Shown: positions 54,676 to 63,694 of the stretch, piece by piece
How positions within the stretch are numbered: position 1 is the first letter of the stretch
Layout: every line of letters starts with the position of its first letter
Source: Bacteroidaceae bacterium
GTDB lineage: Bacteria > Bacteroidota > Bacteroidia > Bacteroidales > Bacteroidaceae
Direction of reading: 5' to 3'
Length of the DNA stretch: 64,000 bases
Assembly (NCBI GenBank): GCA_017622815.1
Contig: JAGAQH010000024.1
Span: 1 to 64,000 of the forward strand
The notes under the pieces: generated by a model
Databases searched by the model: none
Told to the model about the DNA's origin: nothing
What the model saw: the letters and a program-made list of their open reading frames with translations, nothing else
Position numbers and translations under genes: made by a program

Positions 54676-55044
54676 ATGGCGCAGCACAACGACTTCGGCG
54701 CACAGGGCGAGGACATAGCCATAGACTATCTCCGCAGGAAGGGCTACGTCATTCTGGACAGAAACTGGCGTAGCGGACACAAGGAGATAGACATCGTGGC
54801 TCGAAAGGACGATACCGTGGTGTTCGTGGAGGTGAAGGCCCGTGCCAATGCCTTCTACGGCAACCCCGAGGATGCCGTCACCCGCAGGAAGATGCACCTG
54901 CTGGTGCTTGCCGCTGATGCATATCTGCGCTACAACGCCATCGACCTGGAGGTCCGCTTCGACGTGATTACCATCACCGGCACAAGCGGGAAACCCTACA
55001 TAAGACACTATGAACGCGCATTCAGACCTGGCATTGGAATATAG
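54676..55044 (+). CDS. yraN: UPF0102 protein YraN
   Basis: A 122-residue nuclease-like protein of unknown role. The family wording is clear: GAQGEDIAIDYLRRKGYVILDRNWRSGHKEIDIVARKDDTVVFVEVKARANAFYG, with the restriction-endonuclease-like D-x(n)-E-x-K core (DIVA..VEVKAR). The start lies 6 bases after tadA and its end overlaps birA by 35 bases. Confidence 0.9.
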   Translation: MAQHNDFGAQGEDIAIDYLRRKGYVILDRNWRSGHKEIDIVARKDDTVVFVEVKARANAFYGNPEDAVTRRKMHLLVLAADAYLRYNAIDLEVRFDVITITGTSGKPYIRHYERAFRPGIGI

Positions 55045-55762
55045 GCACCTGGACGAGGTCAGTTCCACCAACGACTATCTCCGTTCCTATGCCCCCTCTG
55101 CCGACATCACCGTGGTGTCTGCCTCTTTCCAAACCAAGGGACGTGGGCAGATGGGCAACACATGGGTGAGCAACCCGGGAGAGAATGCCCTCTTCAGCGT
55201 GCTTGTGTGCCCCGAGAACCTGAAGGCTACGGATGGTTTCATCCTCAGCCAGGCCATGGCACTGAGCATCAAGGAGGAACTGGACCTCTACCTTGAGGGA
55301 GTATGCATCAAGTGGCCCAACGACATATACGTGAACGGAGAGAAAATCTGCGGCACGCTCATAGAGAACTCCCTCATGGGCAAGAACGTGGGCCGTTCAG
55401 TAATAGGAAGCGGGATAAACGTGAACCAGACGGACTTCCCCAACGGACTTGCGGCACCGCCTACCTCCCTGCGTCTGCATACGGGCAAGACCATGTCACC
55501 CTCCGACCTTATTCGCGCCGTGGTGCTCAGGTTTGCCCGCTATTACATGGAGGTGCAGGAGGGACACTATGACCGCATCAGGGAACTATATCACCGCTCC
55601 ATGTATCTTAGAGGGGAGAGGCACTGTTTTAGGGACGAGGGCGGAATGTTCATGGGCACCATATCCCACGTGGAGACGGACGGACACATCATCATCGTAG
55701 ACACCGAGGGCAAGCCAAGGCGCTATGCCTTCAAGCAGGTGAAGTTAGTACGTACTATATAA
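55010..55762 (+). CDS. birA: Biotin-[acetyl-CoA carboxylase] ligase
   Basis: Attaches biotin to the carboxylase carrier protein. The 250-residue product has SSTNDYLRSYAP, SFQTKGRGQMGNTWVSNPGENALF (the biotin/ATP-binding GRGQ loop, about 40-63) and IKWPNDIYVNGEKICGTLIEN. There is no N-terminal DNA-binding domain, so it cannot act as the BirA repressor. The ATG at 55010 lies inside yraN. Confidence 0.93.
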   Translation: MNAHSDLALEYRHLDEVSSTNDYLRSYAPSADITVVSASFQTKGRGQMGNTWVSNPGENALFSVLVCPENLKATDGFILSQAMALSIKEELDLYLEGVCIKWPNDIYVNGEKICGTLIENSLMGKNVGRSVIGSGINVNQTDFPNGLAAPPTSLRLHTGKTMSPSDLIRAVVLRFARYYMEVQEGHYDRIRELYHRSMYLRGERHCFRDEGGMFMGTISHVETDGHIIIVDTEGKPRRYAFKQVKLVRTI

Positions 55763-55791
55763 AATAAGGAAACAACCAAATATCTACAACT

Positions 55792-56499
55792 ATGAAATTC
55801 AACCGTATCTTACTGAAACTCTCCGGCGAAAGCCTGGCAGGAGAGCAGAAACAAGGCATCAACACCGAGCGTCTCAACGACTATGCCCGCCAGATCAAGG
55901 AAATTGCCGAAATGGGGGTGCAGATAGGCATTGTCATCGGAGGAGGCAACATCTTCCGTGGCCTTACCGGAGCAGGCAAGGGCTTTGACCGCGTGAAGGG
56001 CGACCAGATGGGTATGTGTGCCACGGTTATCAACTCCCTGGCACTGAGCAGTGCCCTTGGTGCAATCGGGCAGAAGAACCGCGTGCTTACCGCCATCCGC
56101 ATGGAGCCTATCGGCGAGTTCTACACCAAGTGGAAGGCCATCGAGGCCATGGAACGTGGCGAGGTTGTCATCATGAGTGCAGGCACAGGTTCTCCCTACT
56201 TCACCACCGACACGGGTTCTTCCCTGCGTGGCATAGAGATAGAGGCCGACGTGATGCTGAAGGGAACCCGTGTGGACGGCATCTACACCGCCGACCCCGA
56301 GAAGGACCCCACCGCCACCAAGTTCCAGGACATCACCTATCAGGATGTCATTGCCAAGGGTCTGAAGGTCATGGACATCACCGCCACGGCCATGTGCATG
56401 CAGAACGACCTCCCCATCTACGTCTTCAACATGGACATCGTGGGCAACCTCAAGAAGGTCATCTCCGGCGAGGACATCGGCACTCTTGTGCATAACTAG
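55792..56499 (+). CDS. pyrH: UMP kinase
   Basis: Phosphorylates UMP to UDP. The 235-residue product has LLKLSGESLAGEQ at the start, GIVIGGGNIFRG, RVKGDQMGMCATVINSLAL and STGTGSPYFTTDT-like (SAGTGSPYFTTDTGSSLRGIE). Last gene of the dnaE-side cluster, with pyrE of the same pathway 30 kb away. Confidence 0.96.
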   Translation: MKFNRILLKLSGESLAGEQKQGINTERLNDYARQIKEIAEMGVQIGIVIGGGNIFRGLTGAGKGFDRVKGDQMGMCATVINSLALSSALGAIGQKNRVLTAIRMEPIGEFYTKWKAIEAMERGEVVIMSAGTGSPYFTTDTGSSLRGIEIEADVMLKGTRVDGIYTADPEKDPTATKFQDITYQDVIAKGLKVMDITATAMCMQNDLPIYVFNMDIVGNLKKVISGEDIGTLVHN

Positions 56500-56526
56500 G
56501 CAACACGCATTTAACCTTCCTATAAA

Positions 56527-56559
56527 CAACGCCGTCTGCCCATGGGGGAGATGGCGTTG
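56527..56559 (+). terminator. Hairpin after pyrH
   Basis: CAACGCCGTCT (56527-56537) pairs with AGATGGCGTTG (56549-56559) with one G-T pair. No T run follows directly. Confidence 0.5.
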
Positions 56560-56579
56560 CGTCATGATGCCCCTACTTT

Positions 56580-56617
56580 TGTTGTCGTATCAACAAAGTT
56601 CTGTTGATACGACAACA
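56580..56617. repeat. 16-bp perfect hairpin TGTTGTCGTATCAACA
   Basis: TGTTGTCGTATCAACA (56580-56595) is followed after 6 bases by its exact complement (56602-56617), and a degenerate third half-copy (TGTTGATAGTGCAACA) ends near 56640. It lies between convergent genes and could stop transcription from either side. Confidence 0.85.
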
Positions 56618-56658
56618 CTGCCTTGTTGATAGTGCAACAAAACTTCATCATCACTGAT

Positions 56659-58566
56659 TCAATACACCATCCTCACCTGCACGGAAATGTCCTGACGGGT
56701 GGGGGAGAGTATCTCCTGCAAGCCCGAGGAGATGCTTCCACGGTCAAGCATGTGCGTGAGCGCATACTTGGCCTCTATCATCCAATGTGAGCGGGGGAAT
56801 GTGTAGCGGATGGTGGTGGCAAACCTGAGACCGTGGCCGTAGTAGGAAGTGGAGGAGGTGCTGTTCCACAGGGATGGTTCGTAGATGTAGATGCGTGTCA
56901 GGTAGTCGGGGGCATGGAAGTATCCTGCCATCAGGCCCAGGCGTAGGGCATCCTCCTTCAGCATTCTTCCCTGTACGAGTTGGCTGAACCCGAAGCCGGG
57001 TTCCTTTGTGGACGCCATGTGCACGAGGGCGGTGCTCTGCAGTTTCCATTTCCCCGAGGGGAGGCAGGTCCATTGCGCCTTCACGCGGTGGCGGGGCAGA
57101 ATGAGGTCGTTGGCCGCCTTGCGCTTCATCTGGTAGCGCAGGGACAGGGAGTGCTTTCCCGAAACCTCGAACTTTCCCTCCAACATCAGTTCCTGACCGT
57201 TGCTGGACTTTGTCATGCCGTATCTGGGCCAGTAGTCGGCAAAGAAGTCGGCATATGCGGTGAGGCTGAGCCTGTCCCATGGTCTGGCCTCTATGCGTAG
57301 CATTGCCCCGCTCTCGTTCTGCACCCTGGAGTTCTCGCAAATGGCGGCTGCCTGAAAGGAGTAGAACTTGTGGTCATAGTACCGTCCCAACACCCCTATC
57401 TTCAGGTTCCTGTTCGCGAGCCATTGCACACGCCCCAGTGTGGCTATGCCTCCGTGCACGGTGCTGTATGCCACCTCTGCCGAGGCTGTCCAGCGGTAAT
57501 AACTGTAACCTCCGTGCAGGCCTACGACTCCGAAGTCCTGTCCCTGCGGATACCAACGGCGGTATTGGTCGTTACCGGGCGAGAGGGTGCGGTCGAAGTG
57601 CTGCCAGTATCCTGTGGCACCGACACAGAAATGCCCCATCTCTGCCAGAATGTGCGCCCCCACCAGTGCGGAACGGGTGTTGTTTTTCTTTGCAATCTCG
57701 CTTTCGGTGCGGTGATAGCCGCTCTCCACTATGGTTCTGGCGTTCCCGTCTTCGTCTAAGGTGGCGTCTAAGGCGCGGTATGAGGCAAACAGGGTACCGC
57801 TCATGCGGAACTTCGCTTGCCGGCCCGGGTCCCCGACCTTGCCCAATGTGATGGCAACACCCCTTAGGAAACCGCTTTCCGACATGCCGGTCATGGGGCG
57901 TATGCCCTGGCTCGTGTTGCTCATCATGCTGCTCTTTCCGGTGGAGGTGCCACGGCTTATCACCAGTCCTTCGCCCCATCCGGCACGGTAGTCGCCGATG
58001 ATGGCGGTCTTGACAATGCCCTTGTTGCGTATCATGGCATAGCCTCCGAAACTGTCATAGAAACCCTCGCCGGGGTCCTTCTTGGCATGAGCACCTATGT
58101 TTACGTGGTCGCTCTCCAGAGAGTATCGGATACGGTTGTACAGAGGGTTGCCCCTGTACTTCCCTGTCTGGTATCCCTTTCTGTAATACAGGGGAATGTC
58201 CATGCGGCTGTCCAGAGAGTTCTGCATGTTGCGGAACCATCCGCCCTTTTTGCTCTTGCGGCCCTCGCCGTGCCTTACGGTGAAGAACAGGGGCAGGACC
58301 CGTCGCGTCTGATAGTCTATGGCAGGAATCAGTGCCAGTTCGCCCAAGGACTTCATGGGACCGTCCAGGTGTACGTAGGCCTGTATGGCCTCTATCTGAG
58401 CCGGGGTGAGGAACGGGAGCATGGCCATTTCGTCGGGAGTGGCGGAGTTTATGTCCATAGGATGTGAGTGCAACCATTCCAGTTGTTCCAGATACTGTTG
58501 CCATGCCTCCTCGCCCATGCTCTCCTCGTCGTAGGTAAGCGACTGAACAAAATCGTCCCACGACAT
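56659..58566 (-). CDS. Helix-hairpin-helix outer-membrane-barrel-like protein lacking a signal peptide
   Basis: The 635-residue product has a helix-hairpin-helix segment (HPMDINSATPDEMAMLPFLTPAQIEAIQAYV, about 36-66) then a long region of alternating beta strands typical of an outer-membrane barrel (e.g. GVVGLHGGYSYYRWTASAEVAYST) ending QDISVQVRMVY. Family members I know of start with a signal peptide; here the first ATG (MSWDDFVQSLTYDEES) has none, and just 41 bases separate it from the 3' end of tRNA-Leu. The frame remains open through the tRNA but cannot be translated sensibly there. I infer a lost 5' end, so the protein may be non-functional. Confidence 0.7.
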   Translation of the reverse strand: MSWDDFVQSLTYDEESMGEEAWQQYLEQLEWLHSHPMDINSATPDEMAMLPFLTPAQIEAIQAYVHLDGPMKSLGELALIPAIDYQTRRVLPLFFTVRHGEGRKSKKGGWFRNMQNSLDSRMDIPLYYRKGYQTGKYRGNPLYNRIRYSLESDHVNIGAHAKKDPGEGFYDSFGGYAMIRNKGIVKTAIIGDYRAGWGEGLVISRGTSTGKSSMMSNTSQGIRPMTGMSESGFLRGVAITLGKVGDPGRQAKFRMSGTLFASYRALDATLDEDGNARTIVESGYHRTESEIAKKNNTRSALVGAHILAEMGHFCVGATGYWQHFDRTLSPGNDQYRRWYPQGQDFGVVGLHGGYSYYRWTASAEVAYSTVHGGIATLGRVQWLANRNLKIGVLGRYYDHKFYSFQAAAICENSRVQNESGAMLRIEARPWDRLSLTAYADFFADYWPRYGMTKSSNGQELMLEGKFEVSGKHSLSLRYQMKRKAANDLILPRHRVKAQWTCLPSGKWKLQSTALVHMASTKEPGFGFSQLVQGRMLKEDALRLGLMAGYFHAPDYLTRIYIYEPSLWNSTSSTSYYGHGLRFATTIRYTFPRSHWMIEAKYALTHMLDRGSISSGLQEILSPTRQDISVQVRMVY

Positions 58567-58607
58567 ATCTGTGTATGTCGCAGGACGATTGTCTTCTGAC
58601 GTGTTTG

Positions 58608-58692
58608 TGCCCGGAACGGGACTCGAACCCGTACGACCGCAATGGTCAAGGGATTTTAAGTCCCTCGTGTCTACCAATTCCACCATCTGGGC
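58608..58692 (-). tRNA. tRNA-Leu (anticodon TAA)
   Basis: The 85 bases fold as a class II tRNA: acceptor GCCCAGA with TCCGGGC, anticodon stem GGGA/TCCC around CTTAAAA (anticodon TAA), a long variable arm and T arm ACGGG-TTCGAGT-CCCGT. The acceptor stem has one A-C mismatch (5-68). CCA is not encoded. Confidence 0.94.
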
Positions 58693-58736
58693 GCAACTCG
58701 TGTCTGCATGGGAGGCAGTATGCCCCTTAGCGGGTG

Positions 58737-58744
58737 CAAAGATA
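58737..58744 (-). promoter_or_regulatory. -7 box of tRNA-Leu
   Basis: Minus strand TATCTTTG, 44 bases before the tRNA. It may also serve the helix-hairpin-helix gene behind the tRNA. Confidence 0.5.
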
Positions 58745-58795
58745 TGAAGAAATACCGAAATGCCGAGTATGTTTAGTGAAAAATGTTTCACATCC

Positions 58796-59398
58796 TCACG
58801 TATTTTCTTCGTTATGGGCATTTTCCATTGCTCTCCTGTAACAGTCGCGGCACAGCGGTTCGTACTCAGCCTTTTCGCCGAGGAGCACCTGCTTGTCCAC
58901 ATTGACAAGGCGGTGGCTCACGTATGCCAGCGCACCGCACCGCACGCAGATGGCATGTACCTTGCTCACCTCGTCGGCAATGGCCAGCAGGCGTGGCATG
59001 GGGCCGAAAGGCTCGCCCTTGAAGTCGAGGTCCAGACCGGCCACAATGACTCTGACGCCCTGATAGGCAAGTTCGTTGCACACCTCCACTATATGCGGGT
59101 CAAAGAATTGTGCCTCGTCTATGCCTATGACATCGTAGCCCTGTGCCATGAGCAGGATGCTGGCGCTGGAGTCTATGGGGGTGCTGGGAATGCTGTTGCC
59201 CTCGTGGCTTACCACATCCTCGTTGCTGTATCTGGTGTCCATGGCGGGCTTGAATATCTCCACCTTCTGCCGTGCGAACATGGCACGCTTCATGCGGCGT
59301 ATCAGTTCTTCCGTCTTGCCAGAGAACATCGAGCCGCATATCACCTCTATGCGTCCGCGGCGCATCATCTCGCCATTGCTGTTGGTTACGTCTTTCAT
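58796..59398 (-). CDS. tdk: Thymidine kinase
   Basis: A type II thymidine kinase for nucleoside salvage. The 200-residue product has the P loop [21 protein letters not shown] (about 18-38), the [11 protein letters not shown] motif, the substrate lid, and the structural zinc cysteines CVRCGA and CRDCYRR. It may use a leaderless transcript, as its -7 box ends 5 bases before the ATG. Confidence 0.95.
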   Translation of the reverse strand: MKDVTNSNGEMMRRGRIEVICGSMFSGKTEELIRRMKRAMFARQKVEIFKPAMDTRYSNEDVVSHEGNSIPSTPIDSSASILLMAQGYDVIGIDEAQFFDPHIVEVCNELAYQGVRVIVAGLDLDFKGEPFGPMPRLLAIADEVSKVHAICVRCGALAYVSHRLVNVDKQVLLGEKAEYEPLCRDCYRRAMENAHNEENT

Positions 59399-59403
59399 GT
59401 GGG

Positions 59404-59411
59404 CAAAGGTA
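59404..59411 (-). promoter_or_regulatory. -7 box of tdk, leaderless-type
   Basis: Minus strand TACCTTTG with only 5 bases to the ATG. No clear -33 box. Confidence 0.55.
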
Positions 59412-59516
59412 CAAATTATATTAATGGGTCGGCACGGATGCGCGTCAAATACTTAATAAATATTATCGAAAAGCAATTTTCGGTGTCGGCTGATGTCGGA
59501 ATTAAAATAATATGCT

Positions 59517-59524
59517 TAAATTTG
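59517..59524 (+). promoter_or_regulatory. -7 box of rsmI
   Basis: TAAATTTG, 31 bases before the ATG; no clear -33 box. Confidence 0.5.
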
Positions 59525-59555
59525 TACACACAAAGAAATACTAATCCCGGCATTG

Positions 59556-60320
59556 ATGGGAACATTATATTTGGTGCCGACACCGGTCGGCAATCTGGAG
59601 GACATCACGGCCCGTGCATTGAGAATTCTGCGCGAGTGCGACCTGATATTGGCAGAGGATACCCGTACCAGCGGTAACCTGTTGCGCCATTTCGACATTC
59701 ACAAACCCATGGTGTCGTACCATAAGTTCAATGAGCATCAGACGGTTGCCCGTGTGGTGGAACGCCTTCTGGGCGGTGAGACCATTGCCGTTGTCAGCGA
59801 TGCCGGTACGCCGGGAATCAGCGACCCGGGCTTTCTTGTTGCGCGTGAAGCCGTGAAGGCCGGGGTGGAGGTGATAACGTTGCCCGGTGCAACGGCCTTT
59901 GTGCCTGCTTTGGTGAGCAGCGGTCTGCCCTGCGACAGGTTCTGTTTTGAGGGTTTCCTGCCACAGAAGAAGGGGCGGCAGACACGCATAGAGGCGCTGA
60001 AGAGCGAAAACCGCACTATGATTTTTTACGAAAGTCCCCACAGGGTGGTTAAGGCTCTGCAACAGTTTGCCGAGGCCTTTGGCGAGGAACGCCAGTGCAG
60101 TGCCTGCAGGGAAATAAGCAAGTTGCACGAAGAAAGCGTGCGAGGTACACTGGCCGAGGTGCTTGCCCACTTTATGGAAAACGAACCTCGTGGCGAGTTC
60201 GTCATTGTCGTTGCCGGTAGGGATGAGGCTGACGTGCAGGAGGAAAAACCTCAGGCAGAGCAGGGAGCGGAGCCGGGAAAAGAGAAACATTTCAGTAAGT
60301 ACAGAAACAAACAATTATAG
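59556..60320 (+). CDS. rsmI: 16S rRNA 2'-O-methyltransferase RsmI
   Basis: Methylates the ribose of C1402 in 16S rRNA using SAM. The 254-residue product has LYLVPTPVGNLEDITARALRIL at the start, LAEDTRTSGNLLRHFDI, VSDAGTPGISDPGF and PGATAFVPALVSSGLP, the tetrapyrrole-methylase-like fold. A low-complexity tail of about 30 residues (EEKPQAEQGAEPGKEKHFSKY) extends it beyond the usual length. A TTG sits directly before the ATG at 59556; I use the ATG. Confidence 0.93.
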   Translation: MGTLYLVPTPVGNLEDITARALRILRECDLILAEDTRTSGNLLRHFDIHKPMVSYHKFNEHQTVARVVERLLGGETIAVVSDAGTPGISDPGFLVAREAVKAGVEVITLPGATAFVPALVSSGLPCDRFCFEGFLPQKKGRQTRIEALKSENRTMIFYESPHRVVKALQQFAEAFGEERQCSACREISKLHEESVRGTLAEVLAHFMENEPRGEFVIVVAGRDEADVQEEKPQAEQGAEPGKEKHFSKYRNKQL

Positions 60321-60336
60321 GAATCAGAATAAGATT

Positions 60337-61188
60337 ATGAAAAAGATTGTTATTATTGTAGCAGGTGTCATCATGATGGCTGCCTGCCAGAACCAGAATG
60401 AGAGTAAGACACGGATGCAGCAACAGATAGACTCGTTGCAGACTATTGTGGATGACAAGGATGCAGAGTTGAACGACATTATAGCAACAATGACCGAGGT
60501 TCAGACCGGCATCCGCCGCATAGCCGAAGCGGAAGGACGTGTCACCGTGGCCGATGGCAGTCAGGAAAGCGCTTCCAACCGTGCTATAATCCGCGACAAC
60601 ATGGAATACATCTGTGAGGCAATGCAGCAGAACCGCGACCTGGTGGCCCAGTTGAGGGAGAAACTTAATGCCAGCCGTTTCAAGGGAGACAAACTGAAGA
60701 GCCTGGTGGATGGTCTGCAGGCACAGGTGGAGAACCAGAACCAGCGCATCCAGGAACTGCAGGCAACATTGGCAGAGAAGGACTCTACAATCATTGCTCA
60801 GATAGGAAGGATTGACTCTCTGTCGCAGAGTGTGGCTACACTTACAGAGGTAAGCAAGGAGCAGTCAGGCACCTTGGCACGCCAGGAAAAGCAAATCAAC
60901 AATGCGTGGTTTGTGTACGGTACCAAGGCCGAACTCAAGGAACAGGGTATCCTGAAGGGTGGTGAGGTCCTTAAGGACAACGACTTCAACAAGGACTACT
61001 TTACCGAGATAGACATCCGCAATGTCAAGGACATAAAGACCTATAGCAAGTCCGCACGCCTGCTTACCACACATCCCGACGGCAGTTACGTCCTTGCTAA
61101 GGACGGCAATGGATACTACGAACTGCACATCTCCAACCCCAGCCGTTTCTGGAGCGTAAGCAAGTACCTGGTGATGCTTGTCAAGTAA
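60337..61188 (+). CDS. Coiled-coil lipoprotein of unknown function
   Basis: A 283-residue lipoprotein (start MKKIVIIVAGVIMMAACQN, Cys17) with a long coiled coil (about 25-200: QQQIDSLQTIVDDKDAELNDIIATM, LQAQVENQNQRIQELQATLAEKDS) and a C-terminal globular part (NNAWFVYGTKAELKEQGILKGGEVLKDNDFNKDYFTEIDIR). The latter pattern recurs in many Bacteroidota lipoproteins but has no assigned function. Starts 16 bases after rsmI. Confidence 0.78.
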   Translation: MKKIVIIVAGVIMMAACQNQNESKTRMQQQIDSLQTIVDDKDAELNDIIATMTEVQTGIRRIAEAEGRVTVADGSQESASNRAIIRDNMEYICEAMQQNRDLVAQLREKLNASRFKGDKLKSLVDGLQAQVENQNQRIQELQATLAEKDSTIIAQIGRIDSLSQSVATLTEVSKEQSGTLARQEKQINNAWFVYGTKAELKEQGILKGGEVLKDNDFNKDYFTEIDIRNVKDIKTYSKSARLLTTHPDGSYVLAKDGNGYYELHISNPSRFWSVSKYLVMLVK

Positions 61189-61197
61189 GAAGTATAG

Positions 61198-62520
61198 ATG
61201 AAGACAACAAGAAGCAAATACTACAACGCCTCCCGCTCAAGCCTTCCTTTCGAGGACGGCATGGGCAAGGTGGCGCATAGCGACATCGTTGGCGAACAGG
61301 AGGAAACCGCCGTGCTGGTGGGTATCATCACTCCGCAGCAGAACGAGCGCAAGACTACAGAATACCTGGATGAGTTGCAGTTTCTGGCCGAGACGGCCGG
61401 GGCACGCACCGTGAAGCGCTTTACCCAGCGCCTGAACGGACCGTCCAGCGTTACATATCTGGGTATAGGAAAGTTGCAGGAGATACGCGCATGGATAGAG
61501 GCGGAGGAGGATTCCGAACGCTATGTGTCCATGGTAATCTTCGATGATGAACTTTCCGCCAAGCAACTGCGTAACATCGAGAAGGAACTGAAGGTGAAGG
61601 TGCTGGACAGGACATCGCTGATTCTGGACATCTTTGCCATGCGTGCCCAGACGGCCAACGCCAAGACCCAGGTGGAACTGGCACAGTACCGCTACATGCT
61701 TCCGCGTCTGCAACGCCTGTGGACCCACCTGGAACGCCAGGGCGGCGGTTCCGGCAGCGGTGGCGGTAAGGGCTCGGTGGGCTTGCGTGGTCCCGGTGAG
61801 ACACAGTTGGAAATGGACCGCCGTATCATCCTGAACCGCATGTCCTTGCTCAAGCAGCGTCTGGCCGAGATAGACAAGCAGAAGACCACGCAGCGCAGCA
61901 ACCGCGGACGCATGATCCGTGTTGCCCTTGTGGGATACACCAACGTGGGCAAGTCCACGCTGATGAACCTCTTGTCCAAGAGCGAGGTGTTTGCAGAGAA
62001 CAAACTGTTCGCCACCTTGGACACCACCGTGCGCAAGGTCATTGTGGACAACCTCCCGTTCCTCCTGTCCGACACCGTGGGATTCATACGCAAGTTGCCA
62101 CACGACCTTGTGGATTCCTTCAAGAGCACTCTGGACGAGGTGCGCGAAGCCGACCTGCTTCTGCATGTCGTGGACATCTCGCATCCCGAGTTCGAGGACC
62201 AGATAAAGGTGGTGGAAAAGACCTTGGCTGACCTTGGTTGTGCAGAGAAACCCTCGATGATCATCTTCAACAAGGTGGATGCCTACCGCTGGGTGGAGAA
62301 GGATGAGGACGACCTCACCCCGGCCACACGCGAGAACGTCTCCTTGGACGACCTGATAAAGACTTGGATGACACGCCTGTCCGGCGAGTGCCTGTTCATT
62401 TCTGCTATTGAGAAGACGGGTTATGACACGTTGCGTCAGGTGCTCTACAACAAGGTGCGCGAACTGCATGTCCAGAAGTATCCCTATAACGATTTCCTGT
62501 TTGAACACTACGAGGAATAG
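61198..62520 (+). CDS. hflX: Ribosome-associated GTPase HflX
   Basis: A GTPase that binds 50S subunits and splits stalled ribosomes under stress. The 440-residue product has the N-terminal HflX domain (FLAETAGARTVKRFTQRLNGPSSVTYLGIGKLQEI), the glycine-rich linker (GGGSGSGGGKGSVGLRGPGETQLEMDRR), G1 LVGYTNVGKST, G3 DTVGFIRKLPHDLV and G4 FNKVD. Follows the coiled-coil lipoprotein by 9 bases. Confidence 0.95.
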   Translation: MKTTRSKYYNASRSSLPFEDGMGKVAHSDIVGEQEETAVLVGIITPQQNERKTTEYLDELQFLAETAGARTVKRFTQRLNGPSSVTYLGIGKLQEIRAWIEAEEDSERYVSMVIFDDELSAKQLRNIEKELKVKVLDRTSLILDIFAMRAQTANAKTQVELAQYRYMLPRLQRLWTHLERQGGGSGSGGGKGSVGLRGPGETQLEMDRRIILNRMSLLKQRLAEIDKQKTTQRSNRGRMIRVALVGYTNVGKSTLMNLLSKSEVFAENKLFATLDTTVRKVIVDNLPFLLSDTVGFIRKLPHDLVDSFKSTLDEVREADLLLHVVDISHPEFEDQIKVVEKTLADLGCAEKPSMIIFNKVDAYRWVEKDEDDLTPATRENVSLDDLIKTWMTRLSGECLFISAIEKTGYDTLRQVLYNKVRELHVQKYPYNDFLFEHYEE

Positions 62521-62529
62521 TACATAGAT

Positions 62530-63693
62530 ATGCCAAAGACCAAGAAACATACACAGCCGCCTGAGGAACAACAGACAGGGACATACGTCAGGAAGGATCA
62601 TTCTTTCCTGGACGAGAAGATTACGTTCGACCGTTTTGTCCGTGGCTTGCTGCTGGTCATGGGAGTTGTGGGCCTGTATTACCTGCTTGATGCCCTCAGC
62701 GGTGTCCTGTTGCCGTTTTTCGTGGCATGGCTGCTGGCCTACATGATGTATCCGCTGATTATATTCCTGGAGCAGAAGTGCCGCATACGCTACCGTCTGC
62801 TGAGTATAATGGTGGCCATTGTCGTGGTCTTCGGGGTACTCGCGGCTTTGATTGTGTTTACCATACCGCCCGCGGTGCAACAGATGGTCCGGCTTTCGGA
62901 CGACCTGCTGCATTATGCCTCCACATATCTGTCCGGTACAGACATTCCGGAGCAGATAGAGTTCTTCATGCATCAGAACTTTGACCGCAATACCATAGTG
63001 CAGTTCTTCCGGCAGGACGAGGTTGTGGATGCCATTCAGGCAGCGGCAACGCAGGCTTGGGAATTCCTTTCGGGAACCATGAGCATTGTATGGTTTTTCG
63101 TGGATGTGATGATGGTGCTTCTGTATCTGCTATTCTTCCTTCTTGACTATGAGAAGGTGAACAAGAACTGGCTGCAGGTGGTGCCCAAGGCGCATCGTGC
63201 AGTGGCGAACCACATAGCCTCTGATATAAAGCGCGAGATGAACGCATATTTCCGCGGGCAGGCGCTTGTGGCTTTTCTCGTAGGTGTACTGTTCAGCATA
63301 GGTTTCCTCATAATAGACTTCCCCATGGCCATAGGACTCGGCCTGTTCATCGGCCTGCTCAATATGGTGCCGTATGCACAGACCTTGGGCTTCATCCCCA
63401 CAATAATATTGGCTCTTTTGAAGTCCAATGATACCGGCCAGAACTTCTGGTTCATCCTACTCATGGCCGTGGTGGTGTTCTGCGTAGTGCAGGCCATACA
63501 GGACCTCTTCCTCGTTCCCAAGATAATGGGCAAGGCGATGGGCCTGAAACCTGCCATCATACTGCTGGCCCTTTCGGTGTGGGGCTCGTTGTTGGGTATA
63601 ATAGGCTTTATCATAGCATTGCCGATGACCACGCTCGGGTGGGCCTATTACCAGCGCTTTGTTCTGAAGGAACCGGTGGAAGAAACGAAATAG
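62530..63693 (+). CDS. AI-2E family permease
   Basis: A 387-residue inner-membrane protein with about eight helices. The family motifs are visible: FFVAWLLAYMMYPLIIFLEQK, the VEEVVDA-like soluble stretch between helices, FLVGVLFSIGFLIIDFPMAIGLGLFIGLLNMVPYAQTLGFIP and QAIQDLFLVPKIMGKAMGLKPAIILLALSVWGSLLGIIGFIIALPM. Transport of autoinducer-2 is known for TqsA; other members move Na+ or are of unknown substrate, so I give no symbol. It starts 9 bases after hflX. Confidence 0.9.
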   Translation: MPKTKKHTQPPEEQQTGTYVRKDHSFLDEKITFDRFVRGLLLVMGVVGLYYLLDALSGVLLPFFVAWLLAYMMYPLIIFLEQKCRIRYRLLSIMVAIVVVFGVLAALIVFTIPPAVQQMVRLSDDLLHYASTYLSGTDIPEQIEFFMHQNFDRNTIVQFFRQDEVVDAIQAAATQAWEFLSGTMSIVWFFVDVMMVLLYLLFFLLDYEKVNKNWLQVVPKAHRAVANHIASDIKREMNAYFRGQALVAFLVGVLFSIGFLIIDFPMAIGLGLFIGLLNMVPYAQTLGFIPTIILALLKSNDTGQNFWFILLMAVVVFCVVQAIQDLFLVPKIMGKAMGLKPAIILLALSVWGSLLGIIGFIIALPMTTLGWAYYQRFVLKEPVEETK

Positions 63694-63694
63694 T

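Noticed and set aside
58608-58692. Integration site of a genomic island at tRNA-Leu
   Set aside because: No direct repeat of the tRNA 3' end and no integrase or foreign genes are visible on either side; only the damaged neighbour hints at past events.
58567-58908. Upstream extension of the helix-hairpin-helix frame
   Set aside because: The extension translates the tRNA-Leu gene and its promoter region, so the first usable ATG is at 58566.
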